64,000 bases of DNA from Pictodentalium vernedei (GCA_031216915.1 CM062297.1:833543337-833607336); one strand, 5' to 3'; positions 30,455-44,061 are shown, numbered from the stretch's first letter. Program-made: numbers and translations. The notes: a model not told the origin generated them from the letters alone.

Positions 30455-32988
30455 GAGCATTCAATCAACAGGAATTTGATCATTTTCCTGTATTTCAGTG
30501 ATAAACTCAGTTTTTATTCTATTATATCTGGTTGACAGAGCTCATGGAGCTCTACTAAACAAGATATAGTTGATTAAATGGTTGTACTTGATATACTGAT
30601 GCCAAACAGGCCAAGAATGGGAATTCAGGGGTTGTCTGGGTAATTCTTTAATCAATTACAATTATTTTTTTTTATCAATTAACAGGAGCTTATTATATTC
30701 ATCAATTAATAAGTCAAATTTGTATTGAAGATATGGTAAATGGTTTGATGCTTGGAAGTTATAAACAATTAACAGGATTATTCAGTTTGGAATTTATCAA
30801 ATTAGTCCTATGTCATGTGATTACAAAAGCAAGCAGGAAGTTTTGATTGGTCACGGCTTATGCTTTTCTTCCTGCAACACTTCAGAATCTCATTCGCCAG
30901 AAATGAAATGTGAATCTGAGATGCTGTTTTCATTTGTTTTTTGTGATTCAACCTCAATTTCACAAAATTTAATTTATGACATCTCGATTCACTGGATCAT
31001 AAATGTATCTCAATCCAATCGTGACAAATCAAGAATAATACTGCTTTTGAGATCACAGTATTGTAAGTGTATCAGTCATACTGAAGCATATCGGCAGGGA
31101 CCGAGCTGGGCATGCGCCAGTGCGTATTTGGTTCTGAAACATCAGGACCTGGCTCTTAAATCTCAGAAATAGGCTTCTCAGTTGGCGCGTAACTTCTCAG
31201 ATCATATTTTGATATTCTTTCGATGGATAATCGAGAGAGACACTCTTACATGTATTATATATATGATTATCATTTATCATTGTTGTAGAGTGCTTAAGTT
31301 AATACTTCAAGTCTTAATTACCAAGCATTAATCTTCACTGTGGTTTCTGATCAAGTCTTGGCTGCCTAAATAGGCAGCCAAGACTTGATCAGAAACCACA
31401 GTGAAGATTAATGTTTGCTATAGTGTACTAAATGAAAATGATGAGAGCTATTACTTACCGTACTTGCAGTTTGTGTTACAAACAGCAGTGTGACTCCGTA
31501 AATTGAAATCTGGCGCATGAATTGAAAAGTAGGCTCCGGGGCTAGAGCGTATTTTAAATAGTCCTGATCGGTCCCTGATATCAGTGGTACCAGTTCTCAT
31601 CTGTTTGTTTGTTTGTTGCTGTTTAGTAATGTTTTCAACAGCTAGTCATATCACATCGGACAGTCTCAGAATTAGAAAACACCATGATGTCCATGTGATG
31701 GAAATCTTGAGCCCAGTCACAAGAATTTTCAACATTTGTGGACCTCATCTGCTAGATTTGGTTCCAGACTTGTTACTTGTGGTAATTATGCGAAATTAGG
31801 GGTTATTTTCTCACTTCTTTTGATTAGTTGATTATAAGTGACGTGGTTATTTTTGACAGTAGTAATCATGACTAGCCCGTATGGAAAGTGCAGCTCATGC
31901 CATTCATGACTGTGTAAGCAGGTCAAAACCTGTCACTTGTCAAAGGTGAGTCATTCTTTGGCAGGTACAGTTTCTCCCATTAAGAGAATGGGGCTAGACT
32001 AGGTCTCAGCAAGGGTGAGTCTTACTTTGCCTGCTGAGAAGGTACAGCAGTAGGGCAGGGAGTACTAGCAAATGGTAAGGGGATAGTTTGGCATTATAGG
32101 CCCCTATTATGATATCAGAATTGATATATCCTCAGTCAATAATTATAAACAATTAATATTTTCTAAAATTATTTTTTAATTACAATAAGCAGACTTTGGC
32201 TGGTGTGATCACTTATTTGCACTGAGTGACCTTTAAATGTACGTATCAACATGTTTACAAATACTCTTAAACAGGATCTATTTTTAGCTCACTAATTGTT
32301 TATTTGAGTCACACTTGTTTACTTGATATTAGAAGAATCATCTTAAACTTAATGAGGTGATTTAGTTAAGCCAATCAGAATTAGGGGGAACAAAAGAACA
32401 TTGGAGAAATTTCTAATTCTGGAACTTTCTATTTGAAGACTACATAATAATATAATAACCTCTGTCAACAGACTTCATATACACAGCATTGGGAAGTGAA
32501 ATTTGTTTATACATTCAGCATTCATTCAATATTGGAGATTATTATTACAGGACAGTACATGATTTTAGATAGCAGCTAAGTTCAATAGATACCGGGTATT
32601 CTACAAAATATTATTTTGTGATCTGAGCATCATTTTCTGTTGGAAAAGTGTTTCCAAAATTTGATGAGAATTTATTCTTTTTGTGTAAACCATGATTTAT
32701 TCTTGTGAAAAAAATAGGATTCAACTGCATAATTTTCAAACAACCTGAGGAGAAAACACTTCTTGGATATTAATTCCATTTGAATTTTGTAGAATGCTGA
32801 ATTTTGATTGAACATTTCATTGCAATTTATAGGATACTGTTTCTGCAGAAACATTCTTCAGGGCTTATATTTTGACGAGAATCCGAGAATCGATTCGCAC
32901 AAAGATTCGCACAATAAAACCGGCGAGAATCCATGTAGATTCTTGCTGCACCTCTGCTAGGATTCGCGTGAAAATTTTTTTAGTCAAT
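30455..32988. other. Anonymous AT-rich sequence with hairpins
   Basis: No convincing gene. It includes a palindrome around ggttgacagagctcatggagctct (30525-30580), the perfect 88-bp palindrome at 31326-31413 (listed separately) and short open frames without recognisable content. A missing upstream PRCP exon could lie here, but none was detected. Confidence 0.4.
31326..31413. repeat. Perfect 88-bp palindrome
   Basis: Arms of 43 bp starting cattaatcttcactgtgg are exact reverse complements around a two-base centre (aa). No outer inverted repeats or target duplication were found. Confidence 0.95.
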
Positions 32989-33257
32989 TTAACCCCTCAA
33001 CTAACACAACGGGAACAAATTAACCAATAGAAGGCTAACATGACCTGAAATATCCTGAGACTTTGTCAATAAAATCTTACAAATATGGCTGTCATTGGAA
33101 CCGGCTCATTGAGCCGGTTCCAATGACAGCCATATTTGTAAGATTTTATTGGTAAATATTGTTCATTTAATTATTTTATCATTTATTTATTATTTATTGT
33201 TTAAAAATTATCAAATTTAGTTTTAAAAATTAAAAAGGTGTGTTGGGTAAAAGGTTG
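32989..33257. mobile_element. TTAA-type MITE, copy D, with perfect inner palindrome
   Basis: Ends ttaacccctcaactaacaca and tgtgttgggtaaaaggttga are inverted with a few mismatches; the right TTAA has become TTGA. The core at 33067-33151 is a perfect palindrome (42-bp arms, one-base centre) containing cattggaaccggctca. Confidence 0.75.
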
Positions 33258-33858
33258 ACATGTGTTATCAGTATACAACAGTGGTTCAACCATGGTGGCG
33301 TCATGGGATCCTGGGACGCTCATAGTAGGTATGGATTCTCGCAACCATTTTCATGAGAATCCAAATGGATTCTCACAAATTTAGACGAAATATAAGCCCT
33401 GTTCTTGGATATTGCAATAGATGTACCAGCTGGAAAGTTTCTTTAACACTAGATTACTGGATTCTATTGAACTTTATTTTGGATGAACTGATAAGTATTT
33501 GTTATTTTTTCTGAAAAACATACAGTGTGAAAGATATTGTATCATTTTCTTTTCATATTATTTTTTTTTTAAATTTCAGAATAGTTAAATTGGATTTACT
33601 GTTGATTCTCAGATTTCTTTCTCTTACTATTATTGTTACAGTGGAGCCCACTTAATTGGATTTCTCTTAACTGAATAACCCTGTTAATTAAATATAATTT
33701 CCCAACACAAAACCATTTACCATACCTCCAGTACAAATGTGAACTGTTAACTGAATATACGGCAGGTTATAGAGTAAACTCCTATTATTTGAATAAAAAA
33801 TCTTGTAACCTGGAGAGAAATTACCCTGACTCTTCCGTTTATTTTTATTCATATACCT
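33258..33858. other. Spacer, nothing recognised
   Basis: AT-rich, no open frame of interest. Repeated phrases such as 'cttaattgg' and 'taactgaata' also occur at 34350-34430 and suggest an older repeat split by the SINE. Confidence 0.35.
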
Positions 33859-33870
33859 ATTTGGCCTCAG

Positions 33871-34238
33871 AGGGGAGCGCGGTGGCTCAGTAGGTAGAGG
33901 TGCAGGCTGCAAGCCGAGAGGTCATCGGTTTGAATCCCACCTGCGGCAACCGCCTTGTGTCCTTGGGCAAGACACTTCATCTCCAATGCCTGCGTGGGAG
34001 CACGATGACGCCGTGTACTAAGTCGTACTGCACGTCGATGGCACGCATGTCTTCAACCAATCTAACCCTGCCTGTGCTGCAGTGCGGAGTTACGATGTTG
34101 GGGAGCTGGCAGCTGCTCGTCGTTGCTCGGTGGTTCTCTTCGGGTATTCCGGCTTCCTCCACCCGTAAAACTGTCACGGTCATGATTAGCCATTGTGCAT
34201 AAATATGTGACCTTAAACATCAATAAATAAATAAATAA
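33871..34238 (+). mobile_element. tRNA-derived SINE, copy 2 (best preserved)
   Basis: Head ggtggctcagtaggtagagg (A box) and ggtttgaatccc (B box), body with ccttgggcaagacacttcat, and an (aaat)n tail. A 12-bp target duplication atttggcctcag flanks it (33859-33870, 34239-34250). Confidence 0.93.
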
Positions 34239-34652
34239 ATTTGGCCTCAGTACATCCAGTACAGGCATTTAATCTATTATATCTTGTTTGACAGAGCTCA
34301 TAGAATAAATGCTAAGTTTATCTCTAGAATACAGGAAAGTGACACAATCTCTTTAATTGAATACTCCTGATAACTGAATAATGTTCAGTGGCTGCATGGC
34401 TATTCAATTAATAGGGTTCCACTGTATTACACACCATAACAGAAATTGGGGGCTTGTTGCCGAGATTGAATAAAAGATCACGAGAAAGCTTTATTTGCAT
34501 ATTGCAATTATTATTTTGGCCAACTATTCAAACATTTAAATTTTCTTTAAAAATTTCAGTATTACTACATGTATAATCTCAGAACCAGCAATCTATTCAT
34601 CATGGTATTTATTGTGACAGAATTTATTTCTGAATTTTAAATCTATCTGAGC

Positions 34653-34865
34653 TTGGCCCTTTTAGAATCTCTTACAAAGAAAGACTTATTCCAACTTGAC
34701 CTGTATCTTAAATTACCTGCCACTCCCAGTCTGAACAAACATGAACTTAAACAGCTCATTGTTAATCATTATGTTGAGGAAGGTCTTTTGCCTCAGTCTG
34801 AAGTTCCTCCCTCTGAGCCAATACCAAGCGATGCCTTCGAACTCAAAAAGTTGGATTGGAATTAA
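34653..34865 (+). pseudogene. Fragment of a retroelement gag-like N-terminus (SAP-like helices)
   Basis: The open segment reads LTKKDLFQLDLYLKL and then LNKHELKQLIVNHYVEEG. This helix-turn pattern resembles the SAP-like N-terminus common in invertebrate LTR-retrotransposon gag proteins. It stops after FELKKLDWN, where such proteins normally continue into a coiled coil. No upstream or downstream remnants of that element were recognised. The assignment rests on pattern recall only. Confidence 0.35.
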
Positions 34866-35739
34866 AACGATCAGAAATGCAACAAAATAAGATGCCCCAT
34901 GGGGCCTGAGGCACTCACTAGTGATGCGGACCAGACTGGAGCACTCAAGATGGTTCACTCCACTGTCAAGGCGATCCAGTCTAGTATGGTCCAGATAATT
35001 CTGTTCCGGTACCCATGCCTGGACCGGTCCAAAGTCATCTGGTCCACTCATATGTTAATGAATTGCCTGTTGTCTCTAAGTTGTTAACCTATATATTAAA
35101 AAATAAAATTGACTGCTTTGCAAAGAGTGCATATACAATGTTTGAGGATTGTGTGTTGCATGGTCTGTCTCCGGTGGCAGTGATGGCAAGAGCACACTGC
35201 AATAGCCCATGCAGTAACGTGAATATACACCACAATATTCATTTTCACACCTGTTTTAGGCAATACATCTTTCAATCATCATTTCTTTCCTTTGATCTTT
35301 GAAAAGGCCTGTGTGACACATGTAGACACCCTGGTATCATTCTCTTTTGGGAGACTTCTGGCATTACAACAATGCTGCAAATGACGAGAAGTCAAAAGTA
35401 GGTAACATCAAAGCATACATCCACAAGTCAGCAACATCAAAAGCATGCAACCACCCACAAAGCTGCATTCTGCTGAATCGCTGACGTGCAGCATGGGGAT
35501 TGTGACATCTAAATAGGCCTATGCGATTGAGGTGTTTTCATGGCATCAAATATCCAAAATTAACCACTTAAACCAATTAATACATCGTTGCTAATTGTAT
35601 GTTGGGATATATACATGTACGCATTAAATTTGCGATAGTGGCTTTGACATAAAATAGTGGACCAGACCGGAAAATACCAGACAGGGAATTAAACCGATTC
35701 AACCCGGTCCAGTGGCAACCAGTTAGACCTATTTAAGTA
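34866..35739. other. Spacer, nothing recognised
   Basis: No gene. Phrases such as 'gaccagactgga' and 'ggtccactc' recur, with no clear structure. Confidence 0.35.
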
Positions 35740-37110
35740 TTTATAACTCCATGCCAGATGATTTTTTTCTAGTATTGTGAAGCGACATAAATAATAACCA
35801 GATTTCTAGTAAATTAAAAGTAGAGAGTCCAAATATCAACTTAGGAATTTAACCTGAACAAACTTGAATCTGACTCCCTACCCCCCTCCCAATATCCATT
35901 CCAAATATCAATAGATTCTGAATGGTGGATCTGAAGAAAGATATTTTTTAAAAGATTATTTGTCATATTACACAAAGTTAAAATTTGGGAGCCCAAATAT
36001 GAATCAAGAGACTTAATTGACCAAACTTGAATCCGAGCCCTGCAGGTGTGTTATAAATCAAGTATTAAAACATTCTGATTGGTAGTTCTCATGAAGATTT
36101 CAAAGAATATTCCTCTTTCGAAGTTAAATTTAGGGAGCCTAAATATTTGCTCAAGAACACTTGAAAAAAAACATGAAATTGTTCCTGTCAACCCAAAGGA
36201 TGTTGTGCAAATATCAAAAGATTCTGACTGGTAGTTCTGGAGAACATCATTTTGAGAATATTACCAATTTAACACTATGTTAACATTTGCCCCCCCCCCC
36301 CCCCCCCCCACCAGAGGGGACACAAATATCAGCCAAAGGGACTTTAAAATAATAAATTAAATCTGAACCATCTAAGGATGCTGTAGACCAAATATCAAAA
36401 GATTCTGATTGTATATCAAGAAGCACATTTTCAAAGGTTATTCCTCACATTGGACCAAGTTAACATTTGGGCTCCAACAAGGAAGAGCTTGAATCTGACC
36501 ATGGAAGGATGCTGCCAACCATATATCGAAAGATTCTAACCACTGAATCTGAGGAAGAATTTGGAATATTAATCCCCATATTGCACTATGTTAAAATTTG
36601 TGCTCCCACAGACAGCCCAATTATTAACCAATGGACTCAATTTGAAGAAACATGAAGCTGACCCTTATAAGGATTCTGTTTACCATATATAGAAAGATTC
36701 TGACTAGATGTTCTGTAGAAGAAGAGTTTTAAAGATTATTCCTCATATTGGACTACGTTCAAATTCGAGTCCCCATATGGAGCCCGAATATTAACTGAGG
36801 GACTTGCTTTGAACATACTTGAAGCTGATGCCCATAAGGATGCTGTAAACCCAATATCAATAGATTCAGAGTGGTAGATCTGAAATAGAAGATTTTTAAA
36901 GATTATTTTCCATATTGCATTAAGTTTTAATTCAGGCTCCCATAGAGACCCCAATTATTAACCAATGGACTTGATTTGAACAAACTTGATACTGACCCCC
37001 TGTAAGGATTCTTATTACCACATATTGGATTCTGAAAAAGTTAAAATTCAGGCTCCAACTGGTGGATCTGAAGAAGAAGATTTTTAAAGATAATTTCTAG
37101 TGATGTACCA
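35740..37110. repeat. Diverged tandem repeat, ~150-180 bp units
   Basis: Units share 'atatcaa(a)agattctgactggta', 'aagattattcctcatattg' and 'tgaacaaacttgaatctgaccc'. Markers near 35908, 36070, 36220, 36400, 36530, 36690 and 36870 give an irregular spacing. A run of about 19 Cs interrupts it at 36292-36310. Confidence 0.65.
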
Positions 37111-37189
37111 ATAATCAACTAGAAGGGGTATCAGTACCCCGTGGCTCACCAGCAGGTGGCCAATGTAAAGGGGTGGCTGGAGTAAAAAA

Positions 37190-38154
37190 AAAAGTCCAAA
37201 ACCTGCACACAAAAGTCCAAAATTAAAGTAAATAATGAGCTAAAGGGTTAAATAATATAATAATAGCCCCAAGAAGCATCCTAACATAAAATAGGAACCA
37301 TGACAATAGGCTACAAGGTAAGTCTCCACATTGAAGAAAAGAAAGACAAACCTCAAAACCTGCACATAAAAGTAAAAAAAAAAAGTATCACATTTGTTTC
37401 AATGGGTTAAAATTGAGAAAAATACCCTGATAATGTCACAGTAACCACCATGGCAATATGTCAGTAAGGTGAAATTCTACCTGAAAAATATCCACTTGGA
37501 AGAAAAGAAAGAAAAACCTGCACATAAAAGTCCAAAAAGTATCACATTTGTTTCAAAGGGTTAAAATTTAGAAAAATACCCTGAAAATGTTACAGTAACC
37601 ATCATGGCAATATGCCAGTGAGGTAAAACTCCACTTAAAAAAAATATCAAAACCTGTACAAAAAAGTAAAAAACCTGCACACAAAAGTCCAAAATTAAGG
37701 TAAATAAGCAGCTAAAGGGTTAAATAATATAATACTAGCCCCAAGAAGCATCCTAACATAAAATAGGAACCATGGCAATATGCTACAAGGTAAGTCGCCA
37801 CTTGGAAGAAAAGAAAGACAAACCTCAAAACCTGCACATAAAAGTAAAAAAAAGTATCACATTTGTTTCAAAGGGTTAAAATTGAGAAAAATACCCTGCA
37901 AATGTCACAACCACAATGACAATATGCCAGTAAGGTGAAACTCTACTTGAAAAATATCCACTTGGAAGAAATGAAAGACAAACCTCAAAACCTGCACATA
38001 AAAGTCAAAAAAGTATCAAAACCTGCACATAAAAGTCAAAAAAGTATCACATTTGTTTCAAAGGGTTAAAATTGAGAAAAATACCCTGCAAATGTCACAG
38101 TAACACAATGGCAATATGCCAGTAAGGTGAAACTCTACTTGAAAATTGAGAAAA
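37190..38154. repeat. Satellite-like tandem repeat, ~475 bp period, left part
   Basis: The phrase acctgcacacaaaagtccaa with aagggttaaataatataat recurs about 475 bp apart (37199, 37673). Within a period, shorter motifs (cctgcacataaaagt, gttaaaattgagaaaaatacc) recur. The array continues at 45158 on the other side of DIRS-3. Confidence 0.75.
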
Positions 38155-38381
38155 GTTAAAAAATTTATAGTAATTTATATATTTTTTATACTTACCAATG
38201 ACCCAGACATAGCTGGTGCTAACTCTTAAAATATAGGGCCAAACACAAATTTTGCCCCCCAATCCCCAAAATTTGCATCTAAAACTAAAGAAAACATGTC
38301 CTGAAAGGCCCTCCACACTTCGCCCCTACTGCGCATGCGCAGTGTCAAGGACGTTCCGAAATTGGCGCCATTTATCATTCT
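38155..38381. repeat. Left inverted terminal repeat of DIRS-3
   Basis: Inverted partner of 44957-45157; includes gcgcatgcgc. Both repeats share variants absent from DIRS-1 (agacatagctgg, aaaatatagggcc), so they were homogenised before or during transposition of this copy. Confidence 0.88.
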
Positions 38382-38456
38382 AATAACCAGTGCCTGGTAA
38401 GCGCTATGTACTCAGCGGGGAGGCAAGAGTTCCCAACTCCTGGGAGGGCCATCCCC

Positions 38457-38545
38457 GTCTGGGTCATTGGTAAGTATAAAAAATATATAAATTACTATAA
38501 ATTTTTTAACATTTTTATACTGTACCAATGACCCAGACATAGCTG
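38457..38545. repeat. Internal complementary region of DIRS-3
   Basis: Fused reverse complements of the two ends; junction at 38510/38511 (...ttttttaac then atttttata...). Confidence 0.88.
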
Positions 38546-39109
38546 AATAGTAAAAAGGCTGGAGGGCCAAGGACATAGAGCAAAATGGAATACGCTCAAT
38601 AAAATAAAATAGAGTCATCCCCTGTAGGGAAAAGAAGTAATAGGCCTTACATGTATCTTTCTTATTTATGATAAATTAGAAAGATACAACACCTTCCAAA
38701 AATTGAGCTTCATACATCCATGTACTCTATTAATATCCAATAATCCTTATACTAATAATTTTTAAAGTAAGCCAATAATAAAGTAAGTCTAGAGAATAGA
38801 GACTCTTATACTCCTAAAAGTGTGTGAGAATTGCATAATCATGTCCGTTGACATATGCAATATTCAAAAGCTATACTTTAAAAACTAAGACTTGAATGAA
38901 TTTTATAAACTTAAACTTCTCACTAAACAACCATCCCAATAACAGCTCAGAATTACTAACTCCGGAGGAGGTATCCCCTTGTTTTCATAGTAAAAACAGG
39001 TGACCCAAGGGAACACCCTCCCCCCCCCCCCCTTTTTCTTGCCCTGGGTCAAATAGCCCAGAGCGAAGAGGGCAGCCGAACGGAGACACTGCCGAAACAG
39101 ACAGCCTAC

Positions 39110-40200
39110 CTAGCTATAGTAGCAACTGTTAAGTGAATGACATTCTGAGCAGTAGATAATAGACCTAACAATAGAGGCCTCCAGAAATGGACTCGATATT
39201 TCTGAGATAAAATTCATGAATGGATGGCTGAGCGCAATGAGCAGCCTTCAAAAATCTATAATAGCAACACTATTAATGTAAGCCCAAGAAGTAGAAGAAC
39301 TCTTACTTCATGAGCCGAAATCTTAAGCACAACTGCTAAGCCAATGATATACCATAAGCAGTACGCTAGTTAATAGAATCCATTAACAATAAAATGGAGT
39401 GTAACATCCTTCTACTAGACATCAAAGACAGAAGAAGCTTACGCCCTTGTAATAAACAGATATCTGTTTATAAATACATAAACTGTACCCGGAAAGAGTA
39501 AAGGCCTATGCCCATACGAAGACGGAAGGACCTTAAAATAATAGGTTCCGGATAATAGGAGCCTAACTCTTATGCAACAATCCAACCTAAATAGTAACGG
39601 AAGTATTGATTCCGAAACTATGAAAGTGAAAATCATCCATCGATAGTGCATGAAACTCACTGACTCTACAGTAAAAGAGAAACCAACAGAATTACTGTCT
39701 AAAAGGTCAGAATTTGAAAACTACTGTTTCCAGAGGCTCAAATGATTACTTAGCTAAATAAGAACCTGAAGTTAAAATCCGTATAGGAATTTAATCTAAA
39801 GATTCTAAGTCTATTTATCAAAAAGTTACTAACTGACTTAGATAAAGAGACAAAAGACTCAATTGTAAACTATCGTAGAGTGCATAGGTATGAGGTAACA
39901 TAAACCTATAACCTAAATAACAACAGGCTGCAGTAGATCTTGTGAAACAAGTATACTAAAAAATAGCAATGAGTAGTATGGAGGGATCAACCATATGAAC
40001 ATAATGATCCCTACACCACGACGGAAGAGCCTCCACTTTAGTCGCATAGAATAGCGAAGAAGAGGATCTCCTATAGTAAGAAATCGCGTCCAAAGCTCGT
40101 CCAGTACAGTGCTTACAATGCAATACGGACCACACAACGGAATACATGAAGGTTGCGACCTTGCTGGTTGTGATAAAGATGACACGATTTACCCAGTGAA
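39110..40200 (-). pseudogene. DIRS-3 tyrosine recombinase remnant
   Basis: DNA-level homology to the DIRS-1 recombinase gene, with frequent 1-5 bp deletions. For example, the C-terminal YLRN coding stretch is at about 39200 and the core-binding region (agcggaagaggatctcctatag type sequence) at about 40060. No frame longer than about 90 codons survives. Confidence 0.8.
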
Positions 40201-40299
40201 AAAAGATCCTCACATAGAGGAAGATTTCACGTTAAGATCCACAGTAGACAAGAGAGTAAATTACTCATGATCTCTGTGAAGATAGAGATGCTATCAACA

Positions 40300-41020
40300 G
40301 AAATGTATTGTGGTTGTTTATCTTAGCAATACCTGCTAAAACAACAGCGCCGGAGGATACGCGTATCCTATCATTCCGTCCTATAGATCAATAGAGCGTT
40401 AACAGTATTAGCTCAGAGATCTGGACAAGCCAACACATACGTCTGCAATTGATTAGCAAGCTGTGTCATAAATAAAACATCATTGGGCGCTCCCATAGAT
40501 AGCAAATCTGATTGAATACTTGTTTGTTGAGAGTCCATTCTGACAGCAACAAGCGACCCGTAAGAGAACGGGAGTGCGATAAAACAATCAGACGACCCAG
40601 AATATGACGGACCAAAACTGAACTTGGTGTACTATAACCAACAGACGGATTCTTTCCATTAAATTGAATAACGGAAACGAAAGAGTGCCTCCCTGGTTCC
40701 GGAGATACGCCACTACTGTCGAATTAAAGGACAGGAATTTGGGCATGCGTTTCTGAATAATGTTCATGCAATGACATAAAGCAAGCCTAAAAAACATTAT
40801 TCCGCGGAAGTTAAACTGATAGCTAAAAGACTGCGGAACCCAAAGACCCTGGCACTTCGAATCCGTAGGGATCAGTATATATCCCAATCTGTTTGACTGG
40901 CAACCGTCATAACAGCCACACTCGGGTCCGGCAACTGCGGCGGCACTCTCTGAGTCAACCACCGAATGTTTGCCCCAGTCTGAATCTCTTGTAACACTAG
41001 ATAGACAAGAGAATGTATAA
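40300..41020 (-). pseudogene. DIRS-3 RNase H/C-terminal ORF2 remnant
   Basis: Still encodes recognisable pieces such as TVVAYLRNQGGT (near 40710), corresponding to the RNase H end of ORF2; here the Gln that is a stop in DIRS-1 is retained. Homology stops abruptly near 41018, at the DIRS-1 equivalent of about 4326, and resumes in ORF1. Confidence 0.8.
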
Positions 41021-41029
41021 ATCAAGCAA

Positions 41030-44000
41030 TTCATGGATTGCCGGAAAGTTGCCGTCGAAGAGAAGCTCCTCCGAGAACGAAGCGACTCTGAGAGAGTTCT
41101 TAACCTACTATCCACGCGTGGATGTAGCTAGGGCTGCATCACGTCTAACCAACTCCAATCAGCCACTGAAGGGCGGAGTTATACGTGAACAAACTACTGC
41201 CCTCAAAAGAAATTACATTGAGAATAATATCCCGTAAATCTTTTCTTGAAGACGTAATGATAACGCCTCAGTAAGGCGGATTACGTATAATAAAGCGTCT
41301 AAGTTAAGTCTACTATACATAATGTCGTTCCCAACATTGAAATTGGAAAAGACATAAACGGCGAAAAAGAATATATGCAGTCTTTAATCACACCGTCTAG
41401 ACGCATATGAACTCTCGGTATGCCCTGCTCTGCCAAAATAAACTATATGTAAAAAAGATAAAATGGCAGAAATGAGCCACGCGGACAAGAAACTAAACTA
41501 TCATGCTTAGTAGCAGGCTTGTATATATATATAAATATATAGCATCGAAAAATAAAACACATGTTGTAATGACAATATTGGACTGCGTCGGTAAGTCAGG
41601 GACAAAGTCCCTGTACCGATCGAAAAATCCGAGTCCAATGACGCTATAAGTCTCTTATCCAAGATCGCAGCAATGAAGTCCGAAAAATAATCACTGGAAG
41701 AAATGCCATAAGATATGAAAGGCATCTTCCGATACTACTAAAGGGAAAACTCGAAATCTTTCGAATCCCTTTCGCCATCCTGTCGGACCCTATAAAGCAT
41801 TCGGTCATCCGTAGCTTGATGCAACCGCGGACCGCACCGACCCAGCGCCGTCGGATAATTCCTGATTCGACCGAGAAACCGACAATTGCTGGGATGCTGC
41901 GAAACAACTGTGCTAACTCGGATAGCACGTCCGTCACTGAGGCCTGAGGAGCAGCGGTCTTACGATGCATTGCCGCAGGAAGCTCCGAGATCGTTACCCC
42001 CGTGCATACTTCCAATATGCGAGCGAACGGAGTGTATAGGCCTCGTGTCCCTTGGCTACCGGATGGCGCGACCTATTCGCTGTGGAAACACTGAATGCCG
42101 AAACTGATCGGATACTCGAGGTCACGTAGCCAATGTGCGGTCGTGTGCCCTGCTGTGAGGATGAGGAAGCATTAAAGACAGTCTCTCGGACTGTCAATAT
42201 AACGGAGCGTCCCGAGCAACGGACATATGCTCCGAATGTAAAATATCTGAACCACAACATGCGGTCCCCTATGTTGTTGGCTTCCTCCGATCTGTCCTCA
42301 ATCTGCCGTCACTGGGTGAGTACTAAGTAATTAAAGTGCTCGCATCACCCAAATCTCCTTCCTAGACCGCAACGGACGAACCCGGCAGCCGAACCATTCG
42401 ATGAATGTACGCTACACCGGGTGAGCTAGCGAATGTCACTCCGTAAGCGATAGACATATTCCATGAGCACTTATTGCCGCTAACTCTTCATTAACTATGA
42501 CGACAGAGGCACACTTTTGAAAGACATCTCCATAACTCTTCGAACAAGAAACCAGAAATGCTTGGATAGCAAGCATAAAATAATAATATATATAGCGTCG
42601 TTCAATAATTCGAAAGTTTGTGTGACATTATTGGACTATGTCGGAACTGAGGGACGATGTCCCTGAACCGAACCAAAAATTTCTAAGTCCACCGACGCTA
42701 TCAGTTTCTTATCCGGCATCGCAGCATATGTTGTTCCGAAAGGGAAAGCTTGAAATCCACCGAATCCCTTTCGGTATCCCGTCGGACCGGATGAAACTTT
42801 CGGACGTCCGTACCCGCTTCCGCGGAGCGTCCCGACCCAGCATCGTCGGATAAAATATATGCGACAGATTCAGTTGATGCTGGGATGCTGCGATAAACTG
42901 TGCTATTAAGGAAAGCACGTCCGTTCCCGAGGCCTGTGCAGTAGCGGACTTACGATGCATTGCCGCTGGAAGCTCCGTGTACGTTGACTCCCGCACACTT
43001 CCTATGCGAACGTCCGGAGTCTGCAGGCCTCGAGTCCCCGGCTACCGACCCAGCGCTGTCGGATAATTCTCGATCCGACACCGTTTCTATCGGCTGCTGG
43101 GATGCTGCGATAAGCTGTGCTATGTGCACAAGAATGTCCGGCGTCGAGACTTGCGGAGGCGCAGTCTATCGCTGCTTCGCCGAGGGCAGCTCCGCATCAG
43201 ATGGTTCCCGCATACTTTTCCTATGCGAACGTCCGGAGTCCATCGGTCTCGAATCCCTGGCTGCCGGATGGTGTGACCTGGTCGCCGAAGAATCCTTGAT
43301 CGGCGAAGCTGGTAATATATCGGCGGTCACGCAGCCAAGGTGCGGTCGTGTGCGCTGACGAGAAGAGGAAGCCTTAGCAGTCTCAGCGGACTGCCTATAC
43401 AACGGAGCGTCCCGAGCGACGGACGTATGCTCCGCTAACGACACATTTGTACCACAACATCTGGGGCCAGATGTTGTTGAACGAGAGAGGGGCCTCTCTC
43501 GCTTGCCGTCCGGATGGACCGGAACGAGCTATGAACCGGACTAAAAGGCTTCCTCCGTTCTCCCTCCGATCCGCCGTCACTGGGTGTGCATTAAGTTAAT
43601 TTTATAGTGCTCGCATCACCCCAAAATTCCTTCTAGACCGCAACGGACGAACCCGGCTGCCGAACCATTCGGTGAATGGACGCTACACCGGGCGAGCTAG
43701 CGGACGTCAAAGGCCGTCGAACCTACTAGGGTCCTCTTAGGCAATTGGCGTATTACATGAGCACTTTTCCGCTAGCCCTTCATTAATTGTGACGACGGAG
43801 GCACACTGTTGGAAGACATCACAGATACATCACCCTAATCTTGATCGTCTGAAATAGAAATTGATAAAGTAGAGTGACCCTGCGGGGAAAGGACCAGAGT
43901 GTCCAAATCCCCAACAACATACCGTGACATACGCTTCCCATATTGTCATCGAAATCATACGATACAGAACAGGAGTTAATGCGAGTACACTGACCACATA

Positions 44001-44060
44001 TAGAATGATAATAAGGTCAGAGGAAGACTTCCTCTTAAAACAATTGATCTATATCCTTTC
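41030..44060 (-). pseudogene. DIRS-3 ORF1 remnant with internal duplications
   Basis: Homologous to DIRS-1 positions 5640-7432 but 1.2 kb longer. The landmark gtcggataa appears three times (near 41848, 42846, 43056) where DIRS-1 has one (6456). The piece around 43040-43700 is the least decayed and keeps the 8 bp missing from DIRS-1. The Cys-rich N-terminal coding region (43900-44060) is eroded. Confidence 0.75.
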
Positions 44061-44061
44061 A

